A stretch of DNA of 64,000 bases from Rhodoferax sp. (GCF_030697375.1 NZ_JAUYQD010000044.1:186001-250000), one strand, 5' to 3'; positions 8,615-19,209 are shown, numbered from the stretch's first letter. Made by a program: numbers and translations. Notes: generated by a model not told the origin, from the letters alone.

Positions 8615-9730
8615 TTAAGCGATCAGCTTCTCCGTCTGGGCATCAAAACACACCAGTTTGGACAAGTCCAGCAGGAATTGGGCTTCTTGCCCCACGGTTA
8701 CTTTGGCGTCCGGCTCCAGCCGCGCGGTGAACTCGTAGCCCCCCAGGTCCAGCACCACCAGGGTGTCGGCGCCAGTGGGCTCAATGACTTCCACCCGGGC
8801 CGTGACCGCGCGCTTCAGGGGCCCGACGGCCGCGCCCTCGCGCGCCAGGCTAATGGCCTCAGCGCGGATACCCACAATCACCTCCTTGCCCAAATAGGCG
8901 CCCAAACCCGCCGGCTTGCTGGGCAGGTCGATGGTGACTTTGGTGCGGTAGTCGTGCTGCAGCTCCAAAGCGCAGGCACCCGCCTGCTCCACCACCCGGC
9001 CTTTGGCCAGGTTCATTCTCGGAGAGCCCATGAAGCTGGCGACAAAGGTATTGGCGGGACGGTTGTAAACCTCGCTGGGGGTGCCCAGTTGCTGCACGAC
9101 GCCGCCTTTCATGACCGCAATGCGTGTGGCCAGGGTCATGGCTTCAATCTGGTCGTGCGTCACGTACACAATGGTCGATTTGAGCCTTTGGTGCAGCTTC
9201 TTGATTTCGGTGCGCATGTCCAGGCGAAGCTGGGCATCCAGGTTGGAAAGCGGCTCGTCAAACAGATACAGCTTGGGCTCGCGCGCCAGTGCACGGCCTA
9301 TCGCCACGCGCTGGCGTTGACCACCGGAGAGTTGCCGCGGTTTGCGGTCCATGAGGTGTTCAATCTGTAAAAGCTTGGCCACACCTTGGACCCGTTCGGC
9401 CCGCACGTCCTTAGGAACCTTGCGCATTTGCAGCGGAAATTCGATGTTCTTGGCTACGGTCATATTGGGGTACAGGGCGTAGGACTGGAACACCATGGAG
9501 ATGTTGCGGTCGGCCGGGGCCACCTGCGTGATGTCCTGGCCATCGAGCCGTAGCAAGCCCCCGGTGGGCTCTTCCAGGCCCGCGATGATGTTCATCAGCG
9601 TGCTTTTGCCGCAGCCACTGGGCCCCACCAGGACCAGAAACTCGCCATCGGACAAGCTGATGGAGACGTCGTGAAGAATTTGAACGGTGTCAAAACTCTT
9701 TTGAATGTTGACTAAATCGAGTGAAGACAT
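8615..9730 (-). CDS. Sugar ABC transporter ATP-binding protein (UgpC/MsmK/MalK type)
   Basis: The 371-residue ATPase of a CUT1 importer. Walker A is GPSGCGKST, the signature is LSGGQRQRVAIGRAL, Walker B is LYLFDEPLSNLD, and the switch histidine lies in VYVTHDQIEAMTLATR. The C-terminal third (from about residue 240) is the OB-fold regulatory domain of MalK-like subunits, here with the VEVIEPTGADTLVVL segment. Such subunits work as a dimer on the inner face of the membrane below two permeases. The gene follows the permease by 4 nt and is followed after 5 nt by an oxidoreductase, tying transport to catabolism in one transcript. Confidence 0.95.
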   Translation of the reverse strand: MSSLDLVNIQKSFDTVQILHDVSISLSDGEFLVLVGPSGCGKSTLMNIIAGLEEPTGGLLRLDGQDITQVAPADRNISMVFQSYALYPNMTVAKNIEFPLQMRKVPKDVRAERVQGVAKLLQIEHLMDRKPRQLSGGQRQRVAIGRALAREPKLYLFDEPLSNLDAQLRLDMRTEIKKLHQRLKSTIVYVTHDQIEAMTLATRIAVMKGGVVQQLGTPSEVYNRPANTFVASFMGSPRMNLAKGRVVEQAGACALELQHDYRTKVTIDLPSKPAGLGAYLGKEVIVGIRAEAISLAREGAAVGPLKRAVTARVEVIEPTGADTLVVLDLGGYEFTARLEPDAKVTVGQEAQFLLDLSKLVCFDAQTEKLIA

Positions 9731-9734
9731 GCTA

Positions 9735-10634
9735 TTACCCCTTGACGGAACCGGCCATCAGGCCACGAACAAAATATTTACCGGACACCATGTAAACGAT
9801 CAACGTCGGCAAGGCGGCAATGAACGCCCCTGCAAAATGCACGTTGTATTCCTTCACACCGGTGGAGCTGCTGACCAGGTTGTTCAGTGCCACGGTGAGT
9901 GGAAACGAGGTGTAGTCACTGAAGGAGGCGCCAAACAAAAACTCATTCCAAATATTGGTGAACTGCCAGATCACGGTCACCACAATGATGGGAGCGCTGT
10001 TGGGCAGCAAGATGCGCAGCAAAACACCAAAGAAGCTGGCACCGTCCATACGCGCCGAGCGGATGAGTTCATTGGGAAAAGCCGCGTAATAGTTCCGGAA
10101 AAACAGGGTGGTAAAACCAATGCCATAGACGGTATTGACAAACACCAGACCTTTGACGGTCCCCGCCAGGCCGAGTATTCCCAGTGTTTTGGCCATCGGT
10201 ATCAGCACAATCTGGTAGGGAATGAAGACGGAGAACAACATGGCGGCAAAGAGCAAGCTGGCGCCACGCATCTTGAATTGCGTCAAGATGTAGCCGTTCA
10301 ATGCGCCGATCAGGGTGGTGAACACCACGGACGGCACGACCAGCAAAAACGAATTGATAAAGTAGGGTTTGAGGCCGGTGGGCTCCACGCCAATTTGCGC
10401 GGTGCTCCAGGCCGTCAACCAGGGCTCAAAAGTCCAGGCAATGGGCAGCGCCATGAGGTCGCCACTGCGAATTTCGTCCAGCGGTTTGAGCGAGTTCACG
10501 ACCATCACGTACACCGGAAGAATAAAGAGCAATGCGGTTGCAATCAGAATGGCATACAGGACCACTCTGGCAATCTGGGAACCTATCTGGCCCCCGCCGT
10601 GGCGGCGCGTGGCCGTAAAAGTGGTATCAGCCAT
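9735..10634 (-). CDS. Sugar ABC transporter permease (MalG type)
   Basis: A 299-residue inner-membrane permease with six predicted membrane segments; the first (about residues 24-46) is VVLYAILIATALLFILPVYV. The coupling helix is seen in the EAA-like loop around NELIRSARMDGASFFG followed by ILLPNSAPIIVVTVI, and the protein ends with the typical GKYFVRGLMAGSVKG. It overlaps the preceding MalF-type permease by 8 nt. Together with that subunit and the 8615 ATPase it forms the import channel; the substrate should be set by the binding proteins at 11508 and 12830. Confidence 0.93.
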   Translation of the reverse strand: MADTTFTATRRHGGGQIGSQIARVVLYAILIATALLFILPVYVMVVNSLKPLDEIRSGDLMALPIAWTFEPWLTAWSTAQIGVEPTGLKPYFINSFLLVVPSVVFTTLIGALNGYILTQFKMRGASLLFAAMLFSVFIPYQIVLIPMAKTLGILGLAGTVKGLVFVNTVYGIGFTTLFFRNYYAAFPNELIRSARMDGASFFGVLLRILLPNSAPIIVVTVIWQFTNIWNEFLFGASFSDYTSFPLTVALNNLVSSSTGVKEYNVHFAGAFIAALPTLIVYMVSGKYFVRGLMAGSVKG

Positions 10635-11493
10635 TTTTGACTTTCTTCATTTCGCTATACAAATAGGGCAGCACAACCACACCGATGGCCGCCAGCATGA
10701 GCACCGAACTGGCGGCGCCGATGGCCATTTCGTTGCGGGTGAAGGTGTACTGGTACATAAACACCGAAGGCAACCAGGTGGAACGCCCCGGGCCGCCATT
10801 GGTCAGGGCGATGACCAGGTCATAGGACTTGATGGCCATATGGGCCAGAATCACAAAGGCGGACACGAATACCGGCCCCAGCTGCGGAATGATGATGTGC
10901 ACATAGATTTGCCAGGTTTTGGCACCGTCCAGCCGGGCCGCATTGACCTGCTCCGCGTCGACACCGCGCAGGCCCGCCAAAAACATGGCCATGACAAACC
11001 CTGCGGTCTGCCAGACCGCGGCAATGACCACGCAGTAGATGGCCATCTCCGCGTCTTTGATCCAGCCGAAAGCGAAGTTGGCCCACCCCAGGCTGTGCAT
11101 GGTGTGCTCCAGCCCCACGCCCGGGTCCAGCAGCCACTTCCAGGCGGTGCCGGTGACGATGAAGGACAGGGCCATGGGGTACAGAAAGATCGACCGGAAG
11201 GCGCTTTCCGCCCGCACTTTTTGGTCGATCAAAATCGCCAGCGTCAGGCCCAGCGCCATGGTGAGCCCGATGTACAAACTTGCGAATACCCACAAGTTGG
11301 ACAAGGAGACGCCCCAGTTTTCCAGCCGCAGCAGGCGGCCGTAGTTGTTCGCATCGGACCAGTCGTAGACCGGCATCATCGTGGACGATGTGAACGAAAG
11401 GTAGAACGTGAACATGATGTAGCCATAGACACAGACCAGCACCAACAGGGCGCTAGGCGTGATCAATAGCTTGGGCAGAACTCCGGCTCGCAT
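10627..11493 (-). CDS. Sugar ABC transporter permease (MalF type)
   Basis: A 288-residue inner-membrane permease. The N-terminus LPKLLITPSALLVLVCVYGY leads into the first membrane helix; the middle carries SFIVTGTAWKWLLDPGVGLE, typical of CUT1 glucose/polyol permeases. The EAA loop is VNAARLDGAKTWQIYVHIIIP and the C-terminal part has ALTNGGPGRSTWLPSVFMY. The gene follows the 11508 binding protein by 14 nt and overlaps the next permease. It is clearly homologous to the permease at 41501 in the second sugar cluster. Confidence 0.93.
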   Translation of the reverse strand: MRAGVLPKLLITPSALLVLVCVYGYIMFTFYLSFTSSTMMPVYDWSDANNYGRLLRLENWGVSLSNLWVFASLYIGLTMALGLTLAILIDQKVRAESAFRSIFLYPMALSFIVTGTAWKWLLDPGVGLEHTMHSLGWANFAFGWIKDAEMAIYCVVIAAVWQTAGFVMAMFLAGLRGVDAEQVNAARLDGAKTWQIYVHIIIPQLGPVFVSAFVILAHMAIKSYDLVIALTNGGPGRSTWLPSVFMYQYTFTRNEMAIGAASSVLMLAAIGVVVLPYLYSEMKKVKNG

Positions 11494-11507
11494 GGCGTTG
11501 TCTCCTT

Positions 11508-12746
11508 TTACAGTTTGGGCGCTGCCACCATGGCAGCTACCGCCTTCTTGTCGTCAAGTTGCCCATTGAAATGGCGCGTGACCACGTCATAAAAGGCAAT
11601 CTTGACCGCCGTGGGCGCCGCATGGCCATGGGCCATGGAACCAACCAGGGTGTTGTTCTTGCTGGCGCTGGCGAGCTCCTGCATGGCCCGTTTTCCGCAT
11701 GCATCAAAGGCCGCGTCGGACACATCGGTGCGGGCGGGCACAGCACCTTTGAGCACATTGAAATCGGACTGCACTTTGGGGTCAAAGCTGGCGCTGGCCA
11801 TGGCGTTTTGCGGACCCACTTTGTCGGCCGACACCTTGAACATTGCAAACTGGTTGGACAGGAATGCCACGGAACCTTGGGTCCCCGGTACCGGAAAACA
11901 CAGGTAGTCTTTACCCGCTTCCTTTTTGGCATTGCTGAACTCGCCCTTGGCCCAGTCCCCCATGATCTGAAAGCCCGCCTTGCCGCTGATCACCATGCCC
12001 GAGGCCACATTCCAGTCGCGCCCGGAAAAGTCTTTATCCACCAGCTTGCGGAGTTGCCCCATGCGTTGGAACACCTTTTCCATGGTGGGGGAACCCAGCG
12101 CCTTGCCATCGAGTTCAATGAGGGCCTTGCGGTAGAAATCAGCCCCGCCCGTGGCCAGCACCACGCTGTCGAAGACGGTCGCCTCTTGCCAGGGTTGTCC
12201 GCCATGGGCCACCGCGACAAAGCCCGCTTTTTGCACCTTCTCGGCGGCGGCGATGAATTCGTCCCAGGTCTTGGGCTCACCGACCACGCCAGATTTGGCC
12301 AGGACTTCCTTGTTGGCCCACACCCAGTTGATGGAGTGGATGGCCAGCGGGGCGGCAATCCATTTGCCTTCGTATTTGGTGAAGCGCTGCACGGCCAGAG
12401 GGATGGATTTGTCCCACCCTTCTTTTTGCGCCAGCGGGTTCAGATCGGCCAGCACGCCTTGCTTGGCCCAGTCGCTCAGGTCATAGCCCATCAGCAAAAC
12501 CGCTGCGGGCGGGTTGCCGGAAGTGACACGGGCACGCAAGGTGGTCATTGCCTGTTCACCGCCGCCACCGGATACCGGCATGTCATTCCATTTGATGCCT
12601 TGTTTGTCGAGATTGGATTTCAGGACATGGAGTGCGGCGGCCTCGCCACCGGAGGTCCAAAAATGCAGCACTTCCACGGTCTTTTGGGCCTGGGCCTGAG
12701 TCGCGGCCAACGCAGCAACAGCCAAAGGAATGAGAATTTTTTTCAA
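11508..12746 (-). CDS. Periplasmic sugar-binding protein, copy 2 of a tandem pair
   Basis: A 412-residue extracellular solute-binding protein of family 1. Residues 1-20 (MKKILIPLAVAALAATQAQA) form a Sec signal peptide; the mature form starts near [19 protein letters not shown]. It is co-linear over its whole length with the 412-residue protein at 12830 and clearly a gene duplicate, with differences spread throughout. Conserved stretches such as HSINWVWANK and [12 protein letters not shown] line up with binding-cleft regions of the family. It delivers substrate to the 10627/9735 permeases. The pair may differ in ligand preference. Confidence 0.93.
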   Translation of the reverse strand: MKKILIPLAVAALAATQAQAQKTVEVLHFWTSGGEAAALHVLKSNLDKQGIKWNDMPVSGGGGEQAMTTLRARVTSGNPPAAVLLMGYDLSDWAKQGVLADLNPLAQKEGWDKSIPLAVQRFTKYEGKWIAAPLAIHSINWVWANKEVLAKSGVVGEPKTWDEFIAAAEKVQKAGFVAVAHGGQPWQEATVFDSVVLATGGADFYRKALIELDGKALGSPTMEKVFQRMGQLRKLVDKDFSGRDWNVASGMVISGKAGFQIMGDWAKGEFSNAKKEAGKDYLCFPVPGTQGSVAFLSNQFAMFKVSADKVGPQNAMASASFDPKVQSDFNVLKGAVPARTDVSDAAFDACGKRAMQELASASKNNTLVGSMAHGHAAPTAVKIAFYDVVTRHFNGQLDDKKAVAAMVAAPKL

Positions 12747-12801
12747 CGTGCGTCTCCATCGCGACCTACCCAGCGGTAGGTCACTTTTAATTTTTTAAGG
12801 A

Positions 12802-12822
12802 AGCGCGGCCTGCGGCCGCGCT
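12802..12822. repeat. Perfect GC-rich intercistronic hairpin between tandem binding-protein genes
   Basis: The arms AGCGCGGCC and GGCCGCGCT are perfect 9-nt complements around a 3-nt loop. The hairpin begins 7 nt after the stop of the first binding-protein gene. On the minus transcript it is followed by TTCCTTAAAAAATT rather than a clean U-tract, so it may act as a partial terminator or as an RNA-stabilising 3' structure that gives the first gene higher expression, as is known for malE-malF spacers. Confidence 0.7.
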
Positions 12823-12829
12823 GTAGTCT

Positions 12830-14068
12830 TTAGCTCTTGGCGGCTGCGGCCAATTCAGCGGCGGCTTTCTTGGAATCGATTTGCCCGTTGAAATGCCGGG
12901 TGACGACGTCGTAGAACGCGTTCTTGATTGAGGCCGGCACGGTGTGCCCTTGTGCCATGGAACCCACCAAGGTGTTCTTTTTGTTGGCTTCGGCCAGGTC
13001 TTTGATGGCCTTCTTGCCGCAGTCATCAAAGGCGGCATCCGACACATCGGTGCGTGCTGGTGCGGAGCCCTTCACGACATTGAACGCGGACTGAAACCCG
13101 GGATCCAGAATGGCCGTGGCCAACTTGTTTTGCGCTGCCACCTTGTCGGCACCCACTTTGAACATCGCAAATTGGTCCGCATTGAAGGACACGATGCCTT
13201 GTGAGCCAGGCACGCGGAAGCACAGGAAATCCTTACCCGGCACTTTTTTGGCTGCAATGAACTCGCCTTTGGCCCAGTCACCCATGATCTGGAAGCCGGC
13301 TTTTCCGCTGATGACCATGCCAGCGGCTACGTTCCAGTCGCGGCCCGAGAAGTCTTTGTCGGCATAGGAACGGAGCTGGTTCATGCGGTCAAATGCTTTG
13401 ACCATGGTGGGTGAATTCAAGGATTTTGGGTCCAGATCGATGAATGCCTTTTTGTAGAAATCCAGCCCCCCGGTGGACAACACAACACCATCGAACATGG
13501 TGGTTTCCTGCCAAGGCTGGCCGCCCTGCGCCAAACCTACGAAACCCGCCTTTTGAACTTTGTCCAGGGCTGCAATGAACTCGTCCCAGGTCTTGGGTTC
13601 GGTTTTCACCCCGGCCTTGTCCAAAACGCTTTTGTTGGCCCAGACCCAGTTGGTGGAATGGATATTGACCGGCGCAGAAACCCATTTGCCATTGAATTTG
13701 GAAAACTTCTGCAGTGCGGCGGGAATCGTTTTGTCCCAGCCTTCTTTGGTGGCCAGTTCGTTCAGGTCGGCCAACACGCCCTGCTTGGCCCAGTCCTGGA
13801 TGTCGAAACCCAGCATTTGCACGGCGGTGGGCGGATTGCCCGAGGTAACACGCGCGCGCACCGCCGTCATGGCCTGTTCGCCACCCCCACCGGCAACCGG
13901 CATGTCATTCCATTTGATGCCTTGTTTTTCCAGATTGCCTTTGAGCACGCCCAAGGCGGCAGCCTCGCCGCCAGAGGTCCACCAATGCAGCACCTCGACG
14001 CTTTGTTGCGCCATGGCAGGTGCGGTGAAAGCTGCGGCCATTGCCAATCCCAATACGTGTTTTTTCAT
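12830..14068 (-). CDS. Periplasmic sugar-binding protein, copy 1 of a tandem pair
   Basis: A 412-residue family 1 solute-binding protein. ATG 14068 follows an AGGAGA ribosome site; the open frame extends 21 codons further but only from this start does a signal peptide appear ([20 protein letters not shown]). The mature form begins [19 protein letters not shown]. Typical family landmarks are [28 protein letters not shown] and [12 protein letters not shown]. It is the promoter-proximal gene of the transporter part, 121 nt after the aldehyde dehydrogenase. Ligand unknown; the family binds glucose, maltose, polyols and glycerol phosphates. Confidence 0.93.
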   Translation of the reverse strand: MKKHVLGLAMAAAFTAPAMAQQSVEVLHWWTSGGEAAALGVLKGNLEKQGIKWNDMPVAGGGGEQAMTAVRARVTSGNPPTAVQMLGFDIQDWAKQGVLADLNELATKEGWDKTIPAALQKFSKFNGKWVSAPVNIHSTNWVWANKSVLDKAGVKTEPKTWDEFIAALDKVQKAGFVGLAQGGQPWQETTMFDGVVLSTGGLDFYKKAFIDLDPKSLNSPTMVKAFDRMNQLRSYADKDFSGRDWNVAAGMVISGKAGFQIMGDWAKGEFIAAKKVPGKDFLCFRVPGSQGIVSFNADQFAMFKVGADKVAAQNKLATAILDPGFQSAFNVVKGSAPARTDVSDAAFDDCGKKAIKDLAEANKKNTLVGSMAQGHTVPASIKNAFYDVVTRHFNGQIDSKKAAAELAAAAKS

Positions 14069-14099
14069 GAAATGTCTCCTGTCAATTAAGGGTGTGGGC

Positions 14100-14113
14100 G
14101 GTGCCTGGGCACC
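14100..14113. promoter_or_regulatory. Short inverted repeat in the 121-nt gap before the first binding-protein gene
   Basis: GGTGCC and GGCACC flank a 2-nt loop, within GCGGTGCCTGGGCACCGTCC. It sits about 30 nt upstream of the binding-protein start, in the largest gap of the operon apart from its promoter. There is no U-tract. It could be an operator, an mRNA processing site or a coincidence; no promoter boxes were convincing here. Confidence 0.3.
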
Positions 14114-14189
14114 GTCCGCTTGCGTTGCCACGTCAAAGTAGCGTCAAACATTCAAACTAGGGGGAAGTTCAAATGAATTCGTGAAACCC

Positions 14190-15698
14190 TCATCGGGGTA
14201 CATACCAATCGGTACGTGTGCCCAAATGCATATGCAGGGTTTTTGTTTCGGTGTAGTCTTCTGTGGCAAACCGGCCCAGTTCGCGCCCTAGGCCGCTCTC
14301 GCGGTAGCCGCCAAATGGCAACTCCGCGTGGCCTTCCAAAAAGGTATTGATCCAGACCGTGCCGGCCTTGATGCGCCGCGCCGCGCTCATGCAGGTACTG
14401 AAATCCTGGCTCCACACGGCGGCAGACAAACCGTATAAGGTGCTGTTGGCCAATGCGATCGCTTCATCCAGGGTGTTGAAAGTCAGCACCGCCAGCACCG
14501 GACCAAACACTTCCTCTTGTGCAATGGCCATCTCGCGTGTGACACCGGCCACGACCGTTGGCTCGATGTACATGCCTTTGCCAGGGATTCGCGACCCGCC
14601 CAGCGCCACCGTGGCGCCCTGCTCTTTGGCGGAACTAATGTGGGCAAGGATGGTCTCCAGTTGTTTTTCGGTGGTGATGGCGCCCACCTGAACACCGGCC
14701 ACCAGAGGGTCACCGACCTTGACCCGCTTGGAGCGCTCAATGACCTCGGCTACAAATTTCTCGGCAATCGTTTGCTGCACCAGGATGCGGCTGCCACTGT
14801 TGCAGCATTGGCCCGCATTGAAATAGATGCCGTACACCGCGGCGTCCACCGCCGCGTCCCAATCGCAATCTTCAAAAATGATTTGCGGGTTCTTGCCACC
14901 CAACTCCATGGAGACCTTTTTCAAGGTGCTGGCGGACTTGGCCACAGCCGCCTTACCGATCGCGGTGGAGCCCGTGAAGGACAGCATGTCCACGCTGGCG
15001 TGCGTCACCATGACGTCGCCAATCACACCACCGCGGCCTACCAAAATATTGACAGCACCGGCCGGCATGCCTGCGTCCACCAAAATTTGCCCCAGCATGA
15101 CCGTGGTTCCAGACGTTACCTCGGCGGGTTTCACCACCGCTGTACAGCCTGCGGCCAGGGCGAAGGGAAGTTTTTGGCTGACGATCAGGAACGGAAAGTT
15201 CCACGGTGTGATGATGCTGACCACCCCAATGGGGTCGCGCAATACAACCCCCAGCGTGTTTTCCCCCAGCGTGTTGTAGCTGTCGCCATGCAGGTTTCTG
15301 GCCAATGTCGCGGCGTATTGCCACAAGTCGGCGGCCCCTTCAATTTCGGCCAGGGACTGGGCCAGGGGCTTGCCGTTTTCGAGTGTTTCCATTTCCGCCA
15401 AGGCCTGCTTGCGCTCCAGAATCAGGTCGGCGACTTTGCGCAGTACGGCTGCCCGCTCTGCGCCTTTCATGCGGGGCCACGGGCCATGGTCAAACGCCTT
15501 GCGGGCAGCGGCAATGGCCCGTTCGGCATCTTCAACACCGGCTTGGGCATACACGGCAACGACCAGGTCATGGGCCGGCGATTTGCGCTCCAGTTGGCTG
15601 CCGGACGCCGCGGCGGCCCACACGCCATCAATCAACAGTTTGCCCTGAAACGGGGGGCGATCCGACAAGTTGGTGGGGGTCAATGGGTCAGTTTTCAT
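14190..15698 (-). CDS. Aldehyde dehydrogenase family protein
   Basis: A 502-residue NAD(P)-dependent aldehyde dehydrogenase. The fold signatures are TPWNFPFLIVSQKLPFALA, VVKPAEVTS, SFTGSTAIGKA and the catalytic Glu in MELGGKNP; the nucleophilic Cys lies in FNAGQCCNSGSR. The C-terminal oligomerisation region has PFGGYRESGLGRELG. It most resembles betaine-aldehyde or phenylacetaldehyde-type enzymes, but substrate assignment from sequence is unsafe. A GTG four codons upstream (15710) is an alternative start. Its likely role is to oxidise the aldehyde formed by a GMC enzyme of the same operon to an acid, which the CoA-transferase could activate. Confidence 0.92.
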   Translation of the reverse strand: MKTDPLTPTNLSDRPPFQGKLLIDGVWAAAASGSQLERKSPAHDLVVAVYAQAGVEDAERAIAAARKAFDHGPWPRMKGAERAAVLRKVADLILERKQALAEMETLENGKPLAQSLAEIEGAADLWQYAATLARNLHGDSYNTLGENTLGVVLRDPIGVVSIITPWNFPFLIVSQKLPFALAAGCTAVVKPAEVTSGTTVMLGQILVDAGMPAGAVNILVGRGGVIGDVMVTHASVDMLSFTGSTAIGKAAVAKSASTLKKVSMELGGKNPQIIFEDCDWDAAVDAAVYGIYFNAGQCCNSGSRILVQQTIAEKFVAEVIERSKRVKVGDPLVAGVQVGAITTEKQLETILAHISSAKEQGATVALGGSRIPGKGMYIEPTVVAGVTREMAIAQEEVFGPVLAVLTFNTLDEAIALANSTLYGLSAAVWSQDFSTCMSAARRIKAGTVWINTFLEGHAELPFGGYRESGLGRELGRFATEDYTETKTLHMHLGTRTDWYVPR

Positions 15699-15734
15699 GG
15701 TGGTCTTCACTTGGTTTATGGGTTGTGTGGGGGC

Positions 15735-16514
15735 TCAACGGCCCTGGTATTTCGGCGCCCGTTTTTCCTGAAAGCTGCGAATGCCTTCGCCGGCGTCTTG
15801 GGTGGTGGCGGCCAGTGCTCCGGCCATGGCTTCCAGCGTGGCGTCCGTGTCTTCACCTGCGGCTGCATTGATGAGCTGCTTTGTCAGTTGCAGTGACACC
15901 GGTGCCTTGTTCGCCATTTCCAGGGCCAAGGCCTTGGCGCGTTCCAGCACCTGTTCAGCGGCAACAACTTCATGGACCAAACCACTCGCCACCGCGTCAA
16001 GGGCGGACAAGCGCTGCCCACTGAGCGCCAGATACTTGGCGCGGCTGGCACCCACCAGACGCACCAGCCTTTGGGTTCCGGACCAGCCTGGGCAGGTCGC
16101 TATGGAGGCCTCGGGCAAGGCAAATTGGGCCTGGGTGGACGCGATACGGATGTCTCCCACAATCGCCAACTCCAGTCCGCCGCCAAAAGCATGCCCGTTG
16201 ATCGCCGTGATGACCGGTTGGCGCAGGCGGGCCCATTGGTCGAACACCTGGTGGCCACGGCGCACCCAGCGGCGCCACATGTCCAAGGGCTGCAAGGCCG
16301 CCCATTCGTTGATGTCCGCTCCCACGCAAAACGCCTTGGTCCCGCACCCGGTCAGGATGACCACCCGTACGTCGGTGTCGGCGTCCAGCGCGCGCACACA
16401 AGCCTCCAACTGGTCCAGCATGGCGGGCGTCAAACTGTTGAGTTTGGCCGGGCGGTTCAGGGTGACTGTGGCCACGTCGCCGTCGCGCACCAGTTCAACC
16501 AAGGTTTCAACCAT
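15735..16514 (-). CDS. Enoyl-CoA hydratase/isomerase family protein
   Basis: A 259-residue crotonase-fold protein. The oxyanion-hole segments are AFCVGADINEW and INGHAFGGGLELAIVGD. The position of the second catalytic Glu is held in LPEASIATCPGWSGTQRL; where hydratases usually have PExxLG-PG here the run is altered (PEASIATCPGWSG), so the reaction may not be a simple hydration. Crotonases also perform retro-aldol, hydrolase and decarboxylase steps. It overlaps the CoA-transferase by 8 nt, suggesting that it works on the CoA ester made by that enzyme. Confidence 0.9.
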   Translation of the reverse strand: MVETLVELVRDGDVATVTLNRPAKLNSLTPAMLDQLEACVRALDADTDVRVVILTGCGTKAFCVGADINEWAALQPLDMWRRWVRRGHQVFDQWARLRQPVITAINGHAFGGGLELAIVGDIRIASTQAQFALPEASIATCPGWSGTQRLVRLVGASRAKYLALSGQRLSALDAVASGLVHEVVAAEQVLERAKALALEMANKAPVSLQLTKQLINAAAGEDTDATLEAMAGALAATTQDAGEGIRSFQEKRAPKYQGR

Positions 16515-18105
16515 GGTGCACCCCCTCTGGTTTGAGCTTCAAGCCAAAAGGCGGGTCGCGGTAGAGGGCGGCGTCCGTGATCCGCAGATCCGGGCTCACG
16601 CGCAGCGGAATTTCGGATTGGTCCAGGATGTCGCGCTGCAGATCAATCCCCGGGGCTATTTCACGAATGACCAAAGCGTCCGCTTCGAGGTCAATCACGC
16701 AGCGCTCCGTCACATAGGTCACCCGCTGGCCCCGCTGGCGTCCAATGACGCCGCTGAAGGTCACGTGTTCTGCATTTTTGACAAACTTGCGGGTCTTGCC
16801 TTCTTTGAGAATCGTCAGTTTGCCTTGGCCCACTTCCAGTTGGGCGCCAGCGGTGAAAAATCCCGAAAAGACGATGTGGCGGGCATGGGCGGTAATGTCA
16901 ACAAAGCCCCCGCACCCGGCGGTCAAATACGGTTTGGCACCCAGCTTGGATACGTTCACACTCCCATTGCCGTCCACTTGCAAAAAGGACAGCAAAGTGG
17001 AATCGAACCCCGCCCCCTGGAAATAGGTGAACTGGTTGGAGGACGCCATGATGGCGTCGGCATTGGCGGCACAACCGAATGCAAATCCGAGCAGGGGCAT
17101 GCCCCCCACTGCGCCTTGCTCTATGGCCCAGGTCACCGCGCCGTGTAATCCCTCTTCCAGCAGAATGCGGGGCACATTGGCAGAAATTCCAAATCCCAGA
17201 TTCACCGCCGAGTGGTTCTCAAGCTCCATGGCGGCGCGGCGGGCGATGATTTTTTCAGGCCCCCACGCCTGCAACTCAAACGAGGCCAGGGGTTGCGCTA
17301 TCTCACCGCTGATGGCCGGGTCGTACGGGGTTTGCGTGGTTTGCCATTGGTCGGCGTCCACCACGATGAAGTCCACCAGATTGCAAGGCACATGCACATC
17401 GTGGGGGCGCAAGCTGCCCGCCTTCACCACACGTTTGACCTGTGCAATCACCATGCCGCCGTTGTTGCGCGCGGCCAGGGCCTGGTCCAAACCGCCGAGC
17501 AATGCACCTTCGTGCTCGTAGGTGAGGTTGCCGGCTTCATCGGCGGTGGTGGCACGGATGATGGCCACCTGGGGTGCTATGGCGGGAAAGTAAAGCCACT
17601 CCTGCCCGTCGAACTGCACTTTGCGCACCACAGGCAGGGCGGCTGCCGCTGCGTTCATGGCGCAGCCTTGCAGCTCCGGGTCCACAAAAGTGCCCAAGCC
17701 CACCTTGGTCAGCACACCGGGCCGCTTGGCGGCAGCGTCGCGGTGCATATCAAACAGGATTCCGCTGGGGATGTTGTAGGCAGCCAGTTGGTTGTCCACC
17801 ACCATGCGCCAGATGGCAGGCATGGGCAGCGACGAGGGCCCGCTGGGGTACGAGCCCGCCAGTATTCTGCTGAGCATGCCGGGCTTGGCCAGATGGTCTA
17901 TGCCCTTGATGCCATACATATCCCCGGCCGCAATCGGGTTGAGGGTGGTGAGCTCGCGTGGTGCGCCTTCGGCGTCAAACCGCGCACCCAGGGCCTTCAG
18001 CACTTTGTCCGGGCACCCGAGTCCGCTGCTGGAACTGATGCTGACCACATCGCCGCTGCGGACCAGCTTGGCCGCCTGTTCGGCGGTAATGACTTTGTTT
18101 TTCAC
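16507..18105 (-). CDS. Acyl-CoA:acetate/3-ketoacid CoA-transferase (YdiF-like, fused alpha-beta)
   Basis: A 532-residue single-chain CoA-transferase in which both family I halves are fused. The N-terminal half has ITAEQAAKLVRSGDVVSISSSSG and the lobe KVGLGTFVDPELQG; the C-terminal half has VNLGFGISANVPRIL and the ExG motif AIEQGAVGGMP, whose Glu is the expected covalent residue. It transfers CoA from a donor such as acetyl-CoA to a carboxylate. It starts 12 nt after the Gfo/Idh gene. Together with the aldehyde dehydrogenase and crotonase it suggests acid activation and breakdown as thioester. Confidence 0.92.
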   Translation of the reverse strand: MKNKVITAEQAAKLVRSGDVVSISSSSGLGCPDKVLKALGARFDAEGAPRELTTLNPIAAGDMYGIKGIDHLAKPGMLSRILAGSYPSGPSSLPMPAIWRMVVDNQLAAYNIPSGILFDMHRDAAAKRPGVLTKVGLGTFVDPELQGCAMNAAAAALPVVRKVQFDGQEWLYFPAIAPQVAIIRATTADEAGNLTYEHEGALLGGLDQALAARNNGGMVIAQVKRVVKAGSLRPHDVHVPCNLVDFIVVDADQWQTTQTPYDPAISGEIAQPLASFELQAWGPEKIIARRAAMELENHSAVNLGFGISANVPRILLEEGLHGAVTWAIEQGAVGGMPLLGFAFGCAANADAIMASSNQFTYFQGAGFDSTLLSFLQVDGNGSVNVSKLGAKPYLTAGCGGFVDITAHARHIVFSGFFTAGAQLEVGQGKLTILKEGKTRKFVKNAEHVTFSGVIGRQRGQRVTYVTERCVIDLEADALVIREIAPGIDLQRDILDQSEIPLRVSPDLRITDAALYRDPPFGLKLKPEGVHHG

Positions 18106-18117
18106 GAGCTGACCTCT

Positions 18118-19146
<1,029 letters not shown>

Positions 19147-19162
19147 CTACCTTGTTTCAATT

Positions 19163-19209
19163 ATTGGAACGATGCAATGAATTATTGGAACGTTCCAATT
19201 TTCTGTCAA
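19163..19209 (-). promoter_or_regulatory. Sigma-70-like promoter with palindromic operators for the catabolic operon
   Basis: Read on the minus strand, TTGACA (19209-19204) and AATAAT (19186-19181) are separated by exactly 17 nt. The spacer is filled by a perfect 16-bp palindrome containing TTGGAACGTTCCAA (19185-19198). A weaker copy, ATTGGAACGATGCAAT (19163-19178), lies 21 bp downstream centre to centre and covers the expected start site. The central CG is typical of LacI-family operators, and the divergent LacI gene at 20255 is the likely repressor. The same arrangement recurs at 20169-20215. Confidence 0.8.
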
